The notes under the pieces are model-generated. The model searched no databases. It was not told the origin of the DNA and worked only from the letters and a program-made list of their open reading frames with translations. Shown here piece by piece: positions 1-7,096 of a stretch of DNA of 13,930 nt; within the stretch, counting starts at the first letter, position 1; each line of letters starts with the position of its first letter. Source of the stretch: Planctomycetes bacterium UBA4800 (GTDB lineage: Bacteria > Planctomycetota > UBA8108 > UBA8890 > UBA8898); the NCBI GenBank assembly GCA_002402755.1, contig DHGK01000295.1, positions 1 to 13,930 of the forward strand. The letters are read 5' to 3'. A program made the position numbers and the translations under genes.

Positions 1-26
1 GCGGAGATTCGCGTGTTCGGGATGCC

Positions 27-226
27 CCGTGAACGGTTACTTGATTCACAACGAGACGACGGAGCTCACAGAGACGGGAACGTGCCACGAGGCGCGGCCT
101 CCAAGCCCATTGCGATTCGGTCTCTCTCCGTCCTTCTCTGTGCTCTCGGTGCCTCTGTGGTGTACTTCCTCGGAGGGGACGCCTGTCCGCCTGCGTGAAC
201 ACGGTGAGTAAACCGTGAACGGTTAC
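27..226. repeat. MITE-like intergenic repeat element
   Basis: This non-coding block carries two imperfect inverted arms, at 47-77 and 128-162. Read in the same orientation, both contain a GAG...C..AC.GAG..CACAGAGA core. The block is bracketed by a perfect 14-bp direct repeat, CCGTGAACGGTTAC, at 27-40 and 213-226. The right copy sits inside a near-palindrome (208-226) and could fold on its own. The arms resemble the purine-rich 'CACGGAGACACGGAG' intergenic repeats that I recall from many environmental bacterial genomes; that comparison is from memory. No transposase or convincing ORF is inside. If mobile, it would be non-autonomous, and the 14-bp repeat could be a target duplication or part of the element's ends. 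Confidence 0.5.
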
Positions 227-333
227 CGCCGGGGTTCCCGCGGTCGCGCCGCGCGCCCTCGAACTTCGCCCGCGTTTGGAGTACCCTGTTCGTGCGCGCG
301 GCGCGGAACGCGCGCGAGACCGTGGAGACAGCG
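227..333. other. GC-rich spacer before the dehydrogenase gene
   Basis: Together with the repeat element this completes 333 bp without a gene at the left edge. It is strongly GC-rich and contains GCGCGC-type runs. I found no convincing -35/-10 pair. The only clear signal is the ribosome binding site GGAGA at 324-328. The dehydrogenase promoter may lie within the repeat element or be unlike sigma70. Confidence 0.4.
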
Positions 334-1395
334 ATGCGCATACAGAACCTCGTCGTCGACGGCTACGAGCGGGTGGTGCGGGCCGAGGATCCGGCGCGCG
401 GATTCCTGGGGTTCGTGGCGGTGCACGACACGACGCTCGGGCCCGCGCTCGGCGGGCTCAGGATGTGGCCCTACGCGCACGAGCGCGAGGCGCTCGCCGA
501 CGTGCTGCGGCTGGCCGAGGCGATGACGTGGAAGGCCGCGGCGGCGGGCCTTCCGCTCGGCGGCGGCAAGGCGGTGATCGTGGCCGATTCGCGGAACGGC
601 AAGACGCGCGAGCGGCTCGCGGCCATGGCCGAGGTCGTCGAGATGCTCGGCGGCGCGTACATCACGGCCGAGGATGTCGGCATCAACGCCGAGGATCTCA
701 CGCTCATGCGCGCGCACACCTCGCACGTCACGGGGCTTCCGCGCGAGGACGGCGGAAGCGGCGATCCCGCGCCGTTCACGGCCCTGGGCGTCTTCGAATC
801 GATCAAGGTGTGCCTGGCCGAAGCGCTCGGCAATGCCGCGATCAAGGGCCGAAGGTTCGCGATCCAGGGCCTGGGCAACGTGGGCACGCAGCTTGCGCGG
901 CGGCTGGTCGAGGCCGGCGGGAACGTGGTCGGCGCCGATGTGTGCGCCGAGAAGGCCGCGGCGGCCGCGAAGGCGCTCGGCATCGCGGTCGTCGATCCCG
1001 GCGAGATCCTGTACGAGCAGTGCGACGTCCTCGCGCCGTGCGCGCTCGGCGCCGTCATCTCCGAGAAGAGCATCCCCAGGCTCAGGGCGGCGGTCGTGGC
1101 CGGCGCCGCCAACAACCAGCTCGCCGAGACGCGCGACGCCGCGCGGCTCAAGGACCGCGGCATTCTCTACGCGCCCGACTTCGTCATCAACGCGGGCGGC
1201 CTCATCAACATCGCCGTCGAGATCGAGCCCGCCGGCTACCGCGAGGAGGAAGCCGTGCGCAGGGTGACGGCGATCGCCGAGACGCTCGGGCAGGTCCTGG
1301 CGCGCGCCCGCGAGACGGGGACGACGCCCGACCGCGCCGCGCTCGCGCTCGCCGAGGAGCGCATCGGCCAGATGCGCGCCGCCAACCACGCGTGA
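334..1395 (+). CDS. Leucine dehydrogenase-type Glu/Leu/Phe/Val dehydrogenase
   Basis: This is a 353-residue cytosolic NAD-dependent amino acid dehydrogenase that would interconvert a branched-chain amino acid with its 2-oxo acid and ammonium. The N-terminal domain has the glycine-rich GLPLGGGK segment at 72-79, with Lys67 and Lys79 where leucine dehydrogenases carry their two active-site lysines. It also has AEDVGIN at 112-118 with the expected Asp115. The Rossmann fold starts with GLGNVG at 179-184, and AANNQLAE at 258-265 is the family's substrate/cofactor motif. Length is close to the usual ~360. I chose ATG 334 because GGAGA (324-328) lies 5 nt upstream and family homology starts there; an in-frame extension to 292 lacks such support. 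Leucine is the likeliest substrate, but valine or phenylalanine dehydrogenases are close relatives. A stem-loop follows the stop by 2 nt. Confidence 0.9.
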   Translation: MRIQNLVVDGYERVVRAEDPARGFLGFVAVHDTTLGPALGGLRMWPYAHEREALADVLRLAEAMTWKAAAAGLPLGGGKAVIVADSRNGKTRERLAAMAEVVEMLGGAYITAEDVGINAEDLTLMRAHTSHVTGLPREDGGSGDPAPFTALGVFESIKVCLAEALGNAAIKGRRFAIQGLGNVGTQLARRLVEAGGNVVGADVCAEKAAAAAKALGIAVVDPGEILYEQCDVLAPCALGAVISEKSIPRLRAAVVAGAANNQLAETRDAARLKDRGILYAPDFVINAGGLINIAVEIEPAGYREEEAVRRVTAIAETLGQVLARARETGTTPDRAALALAEERIGQMRAANHA

Positions 1396-1397
1396 CG

Positions 1398-1429
1398 CGG
1401 GCGGGGGCTCGCGCGGGCCCTGCCGCCCG
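1398..1429 (+). terminator. Stem-loop after the dehydrogenase gene
   Basis: CGGGCGG (1398-1404) pairs with CCGCCCG (1423-1429). The stem continues as GGGC (1405-1408) with GCCC (1417-1420) after a 2-nt bulge, leaving the 8-nt loop TCGCGCGG. It lies 2 nt past the stop codon. There is no U-tract, so it may be a GC-only or factor-assisted terminator, or an RNA-end stabiliser. Confidence 0.4.
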
Positions 1430-1470
1430 TCTGAAGTAGCGGCTTCGCGGACTGCGTAAGGAGATAACAC

Positions 1471-2502
1471 ATGCGCGTACCTTCCTGGTGCGGCGCGGCG
1501 CTCGTGTGCGGAGCGCTCGGAGGGATGACGGCGTCTGGGGCGCCGGAGTGGATTCGAGGGGTGTCCGACTCGGACGGCCTCTCGTGGGGAATCCGCGGCG
1601 GCCTCGTGTGGGGGATTCCCGCGGGCGTGCGGCCGGCGGGCGGGCCGCGCGGGCTCGTTCGGCTGCGCTACCCGACACTGCCCGAAGGGAAGCTCGACCT
1701 CATCAACTTCATTGCCGTCGAGCCCATCGTGAAGGGCGCGCGCGGGCTGAGCGAGTTGGAGCGCAGCCGGCTCGATGATGCCCGCGGGCTGCGCCTGTGG
1801 GCCGAGGATTCGCCCGGGCCCGGCGGCGAATCGAGCGGGAAGGACCTCCGCGGCCGGCGTTCCCGGGAGGCCGCGGGCGGGGAGAGCCTCGCGGTGCTCG
1901 TGCGCGTCGAGAAGTTCGCGAACGGGGCGCACGTGTCGCTCGCCGTGACGCAGCGCAGCGACGCTCCCGATGAGATCGAGCTCGCGGTCCGCGCGGAGCC
2001 CGACAGCGCGCCGCTCGAGTACTGCGTTCTGACGGCGACGATGGGCAACAAGGCGCGCACGCGACTCCTGTGGCTCGCGGGCGAGGACGCAAGCAGCCTG
2101 AAGCTCTACCCCGAGTACAAGGACGACGGATTCGCGCCGCACGTCGTTTTCGGGCTCGATCGCCTGGCGCGCACCGCGACCGGCGGCGTGATCGCGGCCA
2201 TCACGACCGACGAGGCCGATCCCGCGGCGGTGACGCCGTTCCCGGGACGCGCGCACTGGCGCTACGCGGGATTTCCCGTCACGCAGTACTGGAGGAAGCC
2301 GGCGGGCGCGTGGCGCGATGACCTTCACGTTGCGGTCAACGGGCGCTACACGTACTGGATGTCGCGCCGGCCCATCCCGGGCGGCATCGCCTTCGAGAAC
2401 TTCGAACTGCGCGAGCGCTTCCACGAGGGACAGCGCTTCGTCTTCGGCATCACGCGAAAGACGCCGCGCGAACTCGGCATTGCGCCGCCGCCGGCGCGTT
2501 GA
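1471..2502 (+). CDS. Secreted protein of unknown function
   Basis: I do not assign a function to this 343-residue protein. It begins with an apparent signal peptide (about 1-23, cleavage near ASGA/PEW), so it is probably exported. The mature part is rich in alternating hydrophobic residues and aromatic/glycine motifs, such as LSWGIRGGLVWGIP at 37-50, YWRKP at 273-277 and GRYTYW at 291-296. This suggests a beta-rich fold. Residues about 112-138 are a low-complexity, charged, probably disordered insert. I recall similar conserved 'hypothetical' proteins from planctomycetes, but this is memory only. ATG 1471 is well supported by AAGGAG at 1458-1463, 7 nt away. The gene ends 13 nt before the C39-like membrane protein, whose ribosome binding site overlaps this stop codon, so the two are probably co-transcribed. 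Confidence 0.75.
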   Translation: MRVPSWCGAALVCGALGGMTASGAPEWIRGVSDSDGLSWGIRGGLVWGIPAGVRPAGGPRGLVRLRYPTLPEGKLDLINFIAVEPIVKGARGLSELERSRLDDARGLRLWAEDSPGPGGESSGKDLRGRRSREAAGGESLAVLVRVEKFANGAHVSLAVTQRSDAPDEIELAVRAEPDSAPLEYCVLTATMGNKARTRLLWLAGEDASSLKLYPEYKDDGFAPHVVFGLDRLARTATGGVIAAITTDEADPAAVTPFPGRAHWRYAGFPVTQYWRKPAGAWRDDLHVAVNGRYTYWMSRRPIPGGIAFENFELRERFHEGQRFVFGITRKTPRELGIAPPPAR

Positions 2503-2515
2503 GGAACAACGGCCG

Positions 2516-3355
2516 ATGAGCTTCGTCCAGTACCTGGAATCCGCCGGCGTCATCCTGCTCGCCATCGCGGGCGCGGTCGCCGGCCTTCGCACGTCGCGGC
2601 TCAGGCCGCCCTGGTGGCTCGCCGGGTTCGTCGTGCCGGTGGCGTTCTTCGCCGCGATGGCATTGGGGAGATGGGTGCCGCGCATCGCGGCGCCGGCGCC
2701 CTTGTGCTGGATCCACTACGGCCGCACCGAACTCGTTGCGGCCGCCTTCATGGTGCCGTACGCGTTCGCGACGCTCGCGCCGAAGCTGCCGCGCCGGCGG
2801 GAACGGATCTTCCTGGCCGCGGCCGCCGCGATGGTCGTCTGCTCGTTCTGCGTGCTTCCCTTCCTCCTGCCGGCGCTCCTTCACGGCCGCTTCGCGGCCA
2901 TGGCGACGGTCATCGACAGGGACGGCGTGTGCATGCAGCATACGAGCTACACCTGCGGCCCGGCCGCCGCGGTGACTGCGCTGCGATGCATGGGACTGTC
3001 CGCCGCGGAGGGTGAGATCGCGATTCTCGCGGGCACGAACCCGATCGATGGCACGGATCCCGACGTGCTCGCGGCGGCGCTGCGCGCGCGGTACGGCGGG
3101 GCGGGGCTGGCGTGCGAGTTCAGGTTCTTCGAATCGCTCGACGAGCTGCGCCGCGCCGGCCTGACGATCGCCCTCGTCAAGCTGGGGTTTCTCATCGATC
3201 ACTACGTCGTCGTCCTCGAGGTCGGCGACCGGTTCGTGGTCGTCGGGGACCCGCTCGCCGGCAGGCGCCGCCTCGCGCACGCGGACTTCATGGCGCGGTG
3301 GCGCCGCACGGGAATCGTGCTCGCGCGGGCCGGCGCCGGCCGGCCCGGCGCATGA
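2516..3355 (+). CDS. Membrane protein with C39-like cysteine peptidase domain
   Basis: The 279-residue protein has about four hydrophobic segments (near 8-24, 34-50, 71-87 and 98-122), followed by a soluble domain from about 130. That domain has the layout of a C39-like papain-fold peptidase: Gln141, catalytic-type Cys147 in TSYTCGPAA, His229 in DHYVVV and Asp245 in GDP. Classical C39 domains cleave double-glycine leader peptides when fused to ABC exporters. Here there is no ATPase or exporter domain, so the substrate is unknown. I chose ATG 2516 because GAGGAA at 2501-2506 lies 9 nt upstream and the protein then starts at its first membrane segment. The 13-nt gap to the secreted protein before it suggests translational coupling; that neighbour could be a substrate or partner, which is inference. 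Confidence 0.8.
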   Translation: MSFVQYLESAGVILLAIAGAVAGLRTSRLRPPWWLAGFVVPVAFFAAMALGRWVPRIAAPAPLCWIHYGRTELVAAAFMVPYAFATLAPKLPRRRERIFLAAAAAMVVCSFCVLPFLLPALLHGRFAAMATVIDRDGVCMQHTSYTCGPAAAVTALRCMGLSAAEGEIAILAGTNPIDGTDPDVLAAALRARYGGAGLACEFRFFESLDELRRAGLTIALVKLGFLIDHYVVVLEVGDRFVVVGDPLAGRRRLAHADFMARWRRTGIVLARAGAGRPGA

Positions 3356-3362
3356 ACGAGAA

Positions 3363-3388
3363 GGGCCCGGGTCGCGCGGCCCGGGCCC
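3363..3388. terminator. Bidirectional stem-loop between convergent genes
   Basis: GGGCCCGGG (3363-3371) pairs perfectly with CCCGGGCCC (3380-3388) around the loop TCGCGCGG. It sits 7 nt after the C39-like gene and 27 nt after the end of the opposing dockerin gene, so it may end both transcripts. Neither side has a U-tract. The loop is identical to that of the stem-loop at 1398-1429. Confidence 0.55.
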
Positions 3389-3415
3389 CGAGAAGCCGTC
3401 CTGCGTTCGGCGCCG

Positions 3416-5713
3416 CTACTGGCACGGCGTCTCGCACGCGGGGAGGTTGTTGATCGTGTCCGGGAAGTTCGGGGCGCCGGCGGCGTAGGCCGTGCACGCC
3501 GCGGGAGCGCCTTCCCTGGACGAGACCACGCTGCCGTCGGGCCCGTTCATCGCGCCGCCGGCGAAGAGATAGCCGAGGATCTTGACCGCATCGGCGATGT
3601 CGAGCTTGTCGTCGTCGTTGGCGTCGGCGGCCTTCGCGCAGCCGGGCGGCGGCTTCGTCCCGCCGCCGAAGAGGTACCCGAGCAGCGAGATCGCGTCGGC
3701 GATGTCGACCTTCGCGTCGCCGTTGACGTCGCCCATGAAGACGTACACGTCGTTCGTCCCCGGAGTCGCCGTCGCCTCGGCCGACAGGGCCGATTCGTAA
3801 CCGTGCGAGTTGACCGCGGTCACGACGTAGTAGTATGCGACGCCCTCCGCCACGTCGCTGTCCGTGTACGCGCTCGCCGTGAGCCCGCTCGCGAGCGCCG
3901 CGCCGTAGCCGCCGCCCGCCGTGGTGCTGCGGTACACATTGTAGCTCGCGAAATCGGCTGCCGTGCTGTCGTCCCAGTCGAGGCTGATCGCGACGGCGTC
4001 GGCCGTCGCCGCGAGCCCCGTGGGCGTCTTCGGCGCGTCCACGGTGAAGTGGCCCGAGACTCCGCCTATGGGCGCAAGCTCGAACCAGGTGAGTCCGGCG
4101 CCCGGGCCGAACCGGGCGGTCATGGCCTGGCCGCCGCCGTTCTCGTAGAACGCGATGGCGATCCGCACCGAGTCCATCTCCAAGGTCGTCGAGGCCGTGA
4201 GCACGGTCGGCGGCTGGTCCACGTTGCTGTTGACGACGAGCTCCCCGGCGTCCCTGAAATCGCCGTCGTCGTTCAGGTCCAGGTAGATCACGCTGCCGTC
4301 ATCGCTCTCCGTGCCGAAGGTGTAGTCGCCGTGGCCCTCCATGGCGACGTTGAACCGGCCCTGCCAGAGCATCGCGAAGGACTCGTTGTCCGTGAGCCCG
4401 GGGAAGGCCGCGGCGAAGTTGAAATCCGCGGGGTAGGTGATGTCGTCCGTCTGCACGGCCGTTCCGCTGGGAGGAATCGCCATCAGATTCGAGATGGGAT
4501 TCAGGTAGGCGACGCCCTGCGTCGCGTCGTACGTCGACACCCACAGTCCGTAGAACTCGGCGGTCACGGTGAGCGCCACCGGAATCGAGTCGGTGCCGAA
4601 CGAATTCGTCGCGACGACCGTCACGTCGTAGGATCCGACCGCCACCGTGCGCGCGACCCTGATCGTGCCATCGGATGCATCGATCGCGATGCCTGCGGGA
4701 ACCGCGCCGGTCAACGACCACGCGATGTCCGTCGACGGCGGCGTCAGGAACACGGGGGCGATGAGCGCACGGCGCGCCGCTGCGCACGGCGCGCCCGCGC
4801 CCACCGTCGCCGCGACCGGCGTTTCCTTGTCGAAGATGGGACGGTACGCGATGAAGTCCGCCTGCTCCGCCTCGAAGTTGTTCCGCACCTGATCGGCCGT
4901 GAGGACGCCGTCGTGCACGCGCAGCACGGCGAGGCCGCCGTTCTTCAGGCCCTGCTGGATGTACTTGGCGTTCCCGCTGAACCACATGGCTCCGAGGTAC
5001 ACGGGCTGGTCGGGGAAGATATCGAGCGGGGCGCCCAGGACGAGCGAGTTGTTGAGCTCTCCGTTCACGTAGACCGACACGGTCAGCGTTGTGTCGTCGT
5101 ACGTCCCGGCGAAGTAGTTGTACGACGGGGCGAGCTGCGGCGGGTTCAGCCACGTGAGGTTGGTGGTCGCCAGGCCGATGGCGCGATTGCTGGTGCCGCC
5201 CGTGTTCACCCACCCCGCCGAGCAGGCGAAGTTGTTGGTCGAGATCTCCGGCGGGGGATCGGGCAGCGCGTCGGGCCCGGCGCGCCGCGCGATGCTGAAG
5301 TACGTCTGGAGCTCATCGAGGCACGTCAGGTAGACCCAGCCCTCGACGGAGAACCCGCTGCCCTGGGAGATGGTGTCCGGCGCGACCTCGCTCCACAGGA
5401 GGAAGGAGGCGTCATCGCCGTAGCCGCCGGCGCCGCCGCGCACGAACTCGACGTAGTTCTTCGTGACGCCGCTCTGCCCGATCGCGCTCTGCTTCACGGT
5501 GGGCTGGACGATCTGCAACGGATCCGACTCGAACGCCCCCCCCGGCGCGGCCCTGTTCTCCCACACGATGTCCGCGCCGGTCGCTCCCGGCGTCAGATCG
5601 TTCGCATTCAGTTCGATGACCGGGCTTCCCGCCCACTCGATCGCGGCGGCGAATCCCGGGGCGCACGCTACCGCGAGCGCGAGCGCCGCAAGCACTACGA
5701 GCGTTCTTTGCAT
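3416..5713 (-). CDS. Secreted multidomain dockerin protein
   Basis: This is a 765-residue exported protein with no recognisable catalytic domain. In order: a signal peptide (1-24); a LamG/concanavalin-like domain (about 85-285); an Ig/cadherin-like repeat (about 318-386); a PA14-like domain (about 386-550, with GDYTFGTESDDGSVIYLD at 462-479); a fibronectin type III domain (about 560-652); and a type I dockerin (about 660-722). The dockerin has two calcium loops, D662-N664-D666-D670 and D697-N699-D701-D705, each followed by LGYLF. A short cysteine-containing tail (C740, C760, C764) ends it. LamG and PA14 folds often bind carbohydrate, and dockerins bind cohesins, but no cohesin is in the window. 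Start: CAT at 5711-5713, with AAGGAG 9 nt upstream. The frame stays open far upstream, into the antisense of the NAD synthase gene; that extension has no signal-peptide logic. Confidence 0.88.
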   Translation of the reverse strand: MQRTLVVLAALALAVACAPGFAAAIEWAGSPVIELNANDLTPGATGADIVWENRAAPGGAFESDPLQIVQPTVKQSAIGQSGVTKNYVEFVRGGAGGYGDDASFLLWSEVAPDTISQGSGFSVEGWVYLTCLDELQTYFSIARRAGPDALPDPPPEISTNNFACSAGWVNTGGTSNRAIGLATTNLTWLNPPQLAPSYNYFAGTYDDTTLTVSVYVNGELNNSLVLGAPLDIFPDQPVYLGAMWFSGNAKYIQQGLKNGGLAVLRVHDGVLTADQVRNNFEAEQADFIAYRPIFDKETPVAATVGAGAPCAAARRALIAPVFLTPPSTDIAWSLTGAVPAGIAIDASDGTIRVARTVAVGSYDVTVVATNSFGTDSIPVALTVTAEFYGLWVSTYDATQGVAYLNPISNLMAIPPSGTAVQTDDITYPADFNFAAAFPGLTDNESFAMLWQGRFNVAMEGHGDYTFGTESDDGSVIYLDLNDDGDFRDAGELVVNSNVDQPPTVLTASTTLEMDSVRIAIAFYENGGGQAMTARFGPGAGLTWFELAPIGGVSGHFTVDAPKTPTGLAATADAVAISLDWDDSTAADFASYNVYRSTTAGGGYGAALASGLTASAYTDSDVAEGVAYYYVVTAVNSHGYESALSAEATATPGTNDVYVFMGDVNGDAKVDIADAISLLGYLFGGGTKPPPGCAKAADANDDDKLDIADAVKILGYLFAGGAMNGPDGSVVSSREGAPAACTAYAAGAPNFPDTINNLPACETPCQ

Positions 5714-5782
5714 GATGACAAGCTCCTTTCTTCCGCCTCGGGCGGTGTTCCGACGACCTTTCAACAACCTTTGACCTCTGCG

Positions 5783-5820
5783 GCGCATGCACGCGGGCGC
5801 CGATGCGCGCATGCATGCGC
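5783..5820 (-). promoter_or_regulatory. Palindromic hairpin in the dockerin gene leader
   Basis: GCGCATGCA (5783-5791) pairs with TGCATGCGC (5812-5820) across a 20-nt loop. The right arm also lies within the perfect 14-bp palindrome GCGCATGCATGCGC (5807-5820). Both sit between the predicted transcription start and the start codon of the dockerin gene. They could be a protein operator or an RNA leader structure. Confidence 0.35.
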
Positions 5821-5842
5821 TCGTGCCCCTGACCACTAGATC

Positions 5843-5872
5843 ATTGTAACGCCGCGCGAGGCGCTTCTGCAA
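5843..5872 (-). promoter_or_regulatory. Predicted promoter of the dockerin gene
   Basis: Read on the minus strand, TTGCAG (5867-5872) and TACAAT (5843-5848) are separated by 18 nt. The -10 box matches the sigma70 consensus at five of six positions; the -35 box is weaker. The predicted leader is about 120 nt. Confidence 0.5.
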
Positions 5873-5917
5873 TCCCTTGTTTCGGAGAATCCGCTCCCGG
5901 ACGGGGTCGGCGGCGGC

Positions 5918-5946
5918 TTGCGGCGCGGGCCGTTGTTGGCGACAAT
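5918..5946 (+). promoter_or_regulatory. Possible promoter of the NAD synthase-like gene
   Basis: TTGCGG (5918-5923) and GACAAT (5941-5946) are 17 nt apart in the divergent intergenic region and would leave a leader of about 45 nt. Both boxes match the consensus only partly. Confidence 0.3.
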
Positions 5947-5998
5947 GACGCCAGGCAATGTGCGGGATCCAAACAGATTCCCCAGGCGAAGGTGCGGC

Positions 5999-6970
5999 AT
6001 GGCGTTCAATCTCGATGTCCTGAAGATCGATGCGGCGGCCGAGGCGGGGAAGCTGGCCGAGTTCGTGGCGAAGGAGACGAAGGAGGTCTACCGGCGCCGG
6101 GGGGTCGTCGTGGGCCTGAGCGGGGGCATCGACTCGGCGGTGATGGCGGCGCTCGCCGTAAAGGCCGTGGGCAAGGACAATGTGGTGGGGCTGATCCTGC
6201 CCGAGAAGGAGTCCAACCCTGTGAGCGGCCGGTATGCCCGGGCGCATGCCGAGGCGCTGGGGATCGAACATCGCGAGATTGACATCACGGCGACGGTCGA
6301 CAGCGTGGCGCCGTACGCGTGGCGCGATGCGTACCTGCGGGAGCTCGTGCCGGACTACACCCCCGGTTGCAGGTACCACATCAGTCTTCCTCCCGATCTC
6401 CTGGAGCGCGACGCCATCAGCTTCTACGTGCTGCGCGTGCAGCGCGAGGATGGCACTATCGCCGCCAAGCGGCTTAGCATCACCGAGTTCCGGACGATTG
6501 CCGCGTTTGCGAGCATCAAGATCCGCAGCCGCATGGTCCATCTGTACTGGGAAGCGGAGCGCCGCAGCCTCGTCGTGGGAGGCACCACCAACCGGACGGA
6601 GATGCTCCTGGGGGACTTCTGCAAGTACGGCGACGGCGGCACGGACATCGAGCCCCTGGCGAACCACTACAAGAACCAGATCTACCAGATGGCCGCGCAC
6701 CTGGGCGTGACGGCGGAGATCATGGAGCGCGTGCCGAGCCCCGACACCTTCAGCCTGCCGGTGAGCGACCAGGAGTTCTTCTTCCGGATACCGTTCGACA
6801 AGCTCGACTTCCTCCTGTACGCGTGGGAGCACTCGGTCGGCCCGGAGGAGGCCGCGCGCGTGATCGGACTGGATGTGCGGGCCGTGGAACGCGCCTTCAA
6901 GGACTTCGCATCGAAGTCCCGCGCCACGGCGCACCTGCGGGAGCTGGCGCACAGGCCGCCGGAGGCGTGA
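5999..6970 (+). CDS. NadE-like ammonia-dependent NAD synthase
   Basis: This is a 323-residue cytosolic enzyme of the NAD synthase family, which amidates nicotinic acid adenine dinucleotide using ATP and ammonia. The ATP-pyrophosphatase loop is SGGIDS at 41-46. Other family motifs are GTTNRTE at 195-201 (canonical form GTGNKTE) and KYGDGGTDI at 209-217. No nitrilase domain is present, so it would use free ammonia. It is about 50 residues longer than E. coli NadE; the extra sequence lies mainly around 105-170. The C-terminal part (about 246-280, SPDTFSLPVSDQEFFF region) departs from the usual PSA-LW-GQTDE pattern. It may therefore be a specialised paralogue acting on another adenylated acid. 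ATG 5999 has a modest AAGG at 5989-5992. The more upstream in-frame start (TTG 5918) adds a tail that does not resemble the family. Confidence 0.85.
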   Translation: MAFNLDVLKIDAAAEAGKLAEFVAKETKEVYRRRGVVVGLSGGIDSAVMAALAVKAVGKDNVVGLILPEKESNPVSGRYARAHAEALGIEHREIDITATVDSVAPYAWRDAYLRELVPDYTPGCRYHISLPPDLLERDAISFYVLRVQREDGTIAAKRLSITEFRTIAAFASIKIRSRMVHLYWEAERRSLVVGGTTNRTEMLLGDFCKYGDGGTDIEPLANHYKNQIYQMAAHLGVTAEIMERVPSPDTFSLPVSDQEFFFRIPFDKLDFLLYAWEHSVGPEEAARVIGLDVRAVERAFKDFASKSRATAHLRELAHRPPEA

Positions 6971-7055
6971 GGGCGCCGGGTGGCGCGATGGTCTCGTACG
7001 GCGCGCGTCGCATGGGGCTGCACGCGCACAACGTGCCGCCCGCTCCGTCGCCGCG

Positions 7056-7076
7056 TCCCGCGCGCCGGCCGCGGGA
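7056..7076. terminator. Stem-loop between convergent NAD synthase and GH10 genes
   Basis: TCCCGCG (7056-7062) pairs with CGCGGGA (7070-7076) around a 7-nt loop. It is 20 nt past the GH10 stop on the minus strand and about 85 nt past the NAD synthase stop on the plus strand. There is no U-tract. Confidence 0.35.
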
Positions 7077-7096
7077 GAGACGAAGCGCGCGCCGCG

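Noticed and set aside
13..211. Short + strand frames in the first 200 bp
   Set aside because: They lie across the inverted-repeat element, lack ribosome binding sites and have no recognisable product.
223..2685. An 820-residue open frame on the - strand opposite the dehydrogenase and secreted protein
   Set aside because: Low-complexity Arg/Ala-rich translation across two well-supported + strand genes; no start signal or family resemblance.
3803..5839. A 678-residue + strand frame opposite the dockerin gene
   Set aside because: Compositional shadow without domains; the opposing strand encodes clear dockerin and FN3 motifs.
5714..6952. N-terminal extension of the dockerin protein to 1178 residues
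   Set aside because: It runs antisense through the NAD synthase gene and across a promoter. The signal peptide and ribosome binding site at 5713 fix the start.
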